Shown here one piece after another: positions 5,944 through 6,108 of a stretch of 6,108 nucleotides of DNA; within the stretch, counting starts at the first letter, position 1; each line of letters starts with the position of its first letter. The stretch comes from Bacillota bacterium (lineage in GTDB: Bacteria; Bacillota; Clostridia; Oscillospirales; Acutalibacteraceae). Both the position numbers and the translations under genes were made by a program. Under the pieces are notes generated by a model, which had not been told where the DNA came from, did no database searches, and saw only the letters and a list, made by a program, of their open reading frames with translations. The stretch lies in the NCBI GenBank assembly GCA_023417635.1, contig JAEZFF010000115.1:1-6108 (forward strand). The letters run 5' to 3'.

Positions 5944-5971
5944 AAAGCCTTTGCTTCTAAGCAAAGGCTTT
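5944..5971. terminator. Stem-loop between mnmE and mnmG
   Basis: AAAGCCTTTGC (5944-5954) pairs with GCAAAGGCTTT (5961-5971) around a 6-nt loop, 11 bp. It begins directly beside the mnmE stop codon. On the minus strand only TTT then GCG follows, a poor U-tract; on the plus strand five Ts end the arm. It may partly terminate mnmE transcripts, protect their 3' ends, or stop antisense transcription entering mnmE. Confidence 0.55.
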
Positions 5972-6108
5972 TTACTTGCCGACGCAAAAGTGATGGAACA
6001 CGGAGTCCACAACGGTTTCTGTCGCACGTTCGCCGGTCAGTTCCAAAAGCGCAGAAATTGCCTCGTCTACCGAAATGGTGATGGCGTCAAACGTCATGCC
6101 GCTTTGAA
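5972..6108 (-). CDS. mnmE: tRNA modification GTPase MnmE (TrmE), C-terminal end only
   Basis: This is the last 44 codons of a reading frame that enters from the right edge. MnmE is a tetrahydrofolate-binding GTPase that works with MnmG on wobble uridine 34. The visible part is the final helical domain: a DEAISALLELTGE segment (14-26 of the visible residues) and the terminal FCVGK, the C-x-G-K tail in which the cysteine is a family hallmark. That tail and the position upstream of mnmG make the call firm although the GTPase domain is outside the window. The stop TAA is at 5974-5972, and a stem-loop starts directly after it. Confidence 0.95.
   Translation of the reverse strand, partial: QSGMTFDAITISVDEAISALLELTGERATETVVDSVFHHFCVGK

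Noticed and set aside
1..6108. CRISPR arrays, insertion sequences, tRNA or rRNA genes
   Set aside because: No spaced repeat series, transposase motifs, terminal repeats, cloverleaf or rRNA segments were found.

Overview
This window is the origin-proximal chromosome-partition and tRNA/rRNA-modification block that is conserved in many Firmicutes. Every gene I can support lies on the minus strand. In transcription order (right to left) they are the 3' end of mnmE, then mnmG (gidA), rsmG (gidB), noc, parA (soj) and parB (spo0J). parB runs off the left edge. Having both a Noc-type and a Spo0J-type ParB, an mnmE-mnmG-rsmG-noc-parA-parB order and palindromic parS sites points to a low- to mid-GC Gram-positive. 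Protein character and moderate GC suggest a clostridial lineage, perhaps Oscillospirales/Ruminococcaceae-like, but genus cannot be fixed from this sequence.

Region by region: 5972-6108 holds the last 44 codons of mnmE, ending in the family's C-x-G-K tail, and a stem-loop begins at its stop codon. A 284-bp gap with two weak promoter candidates precedes mnmG (5687-3807), which overlaps rsmG (3814-3092) by 8 bp. A strong intrinsic terminator (3080-3029) closes this pair. noc (2822-2010) has its own -35/-10 promoter and a 15-bp stem-loop after it, so it looks monocistronic. A 412- to 460-bp non-coding region between noc and parA holds two parS sites and a TGTGnTATAAT extended -10 promoter that drives parA-parB. 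parA and parB are 2 nt apart.

The genes form two functional groups. MnmE and MnmG together make the cmnm5/nm5 modification on wobble uridine 34 of tRNAs, and RsmG methylates 16S rRNA in the decoding region. ParA, ParB and parS segregate the origin and load SMC. Noc is the ParB paralogue that keeps division off the nucleoid. Three parS sites (1637-1652, 1675-1690 and 4188-4203, the last inside mnmG) spread the ParB loading zone over about 2.6 kb.

Nothing here looks like a mobile element, CRISPR array, RNA gene or wholly new system. The points most worth a second look are the parS placement against the parA promoter, the parS inside mnmG, Noc-type specificity residues in a protein without the N-terminal membrane helix, a short in-frame basic peptide just upstream of noc, and the likely TTG start of parA.
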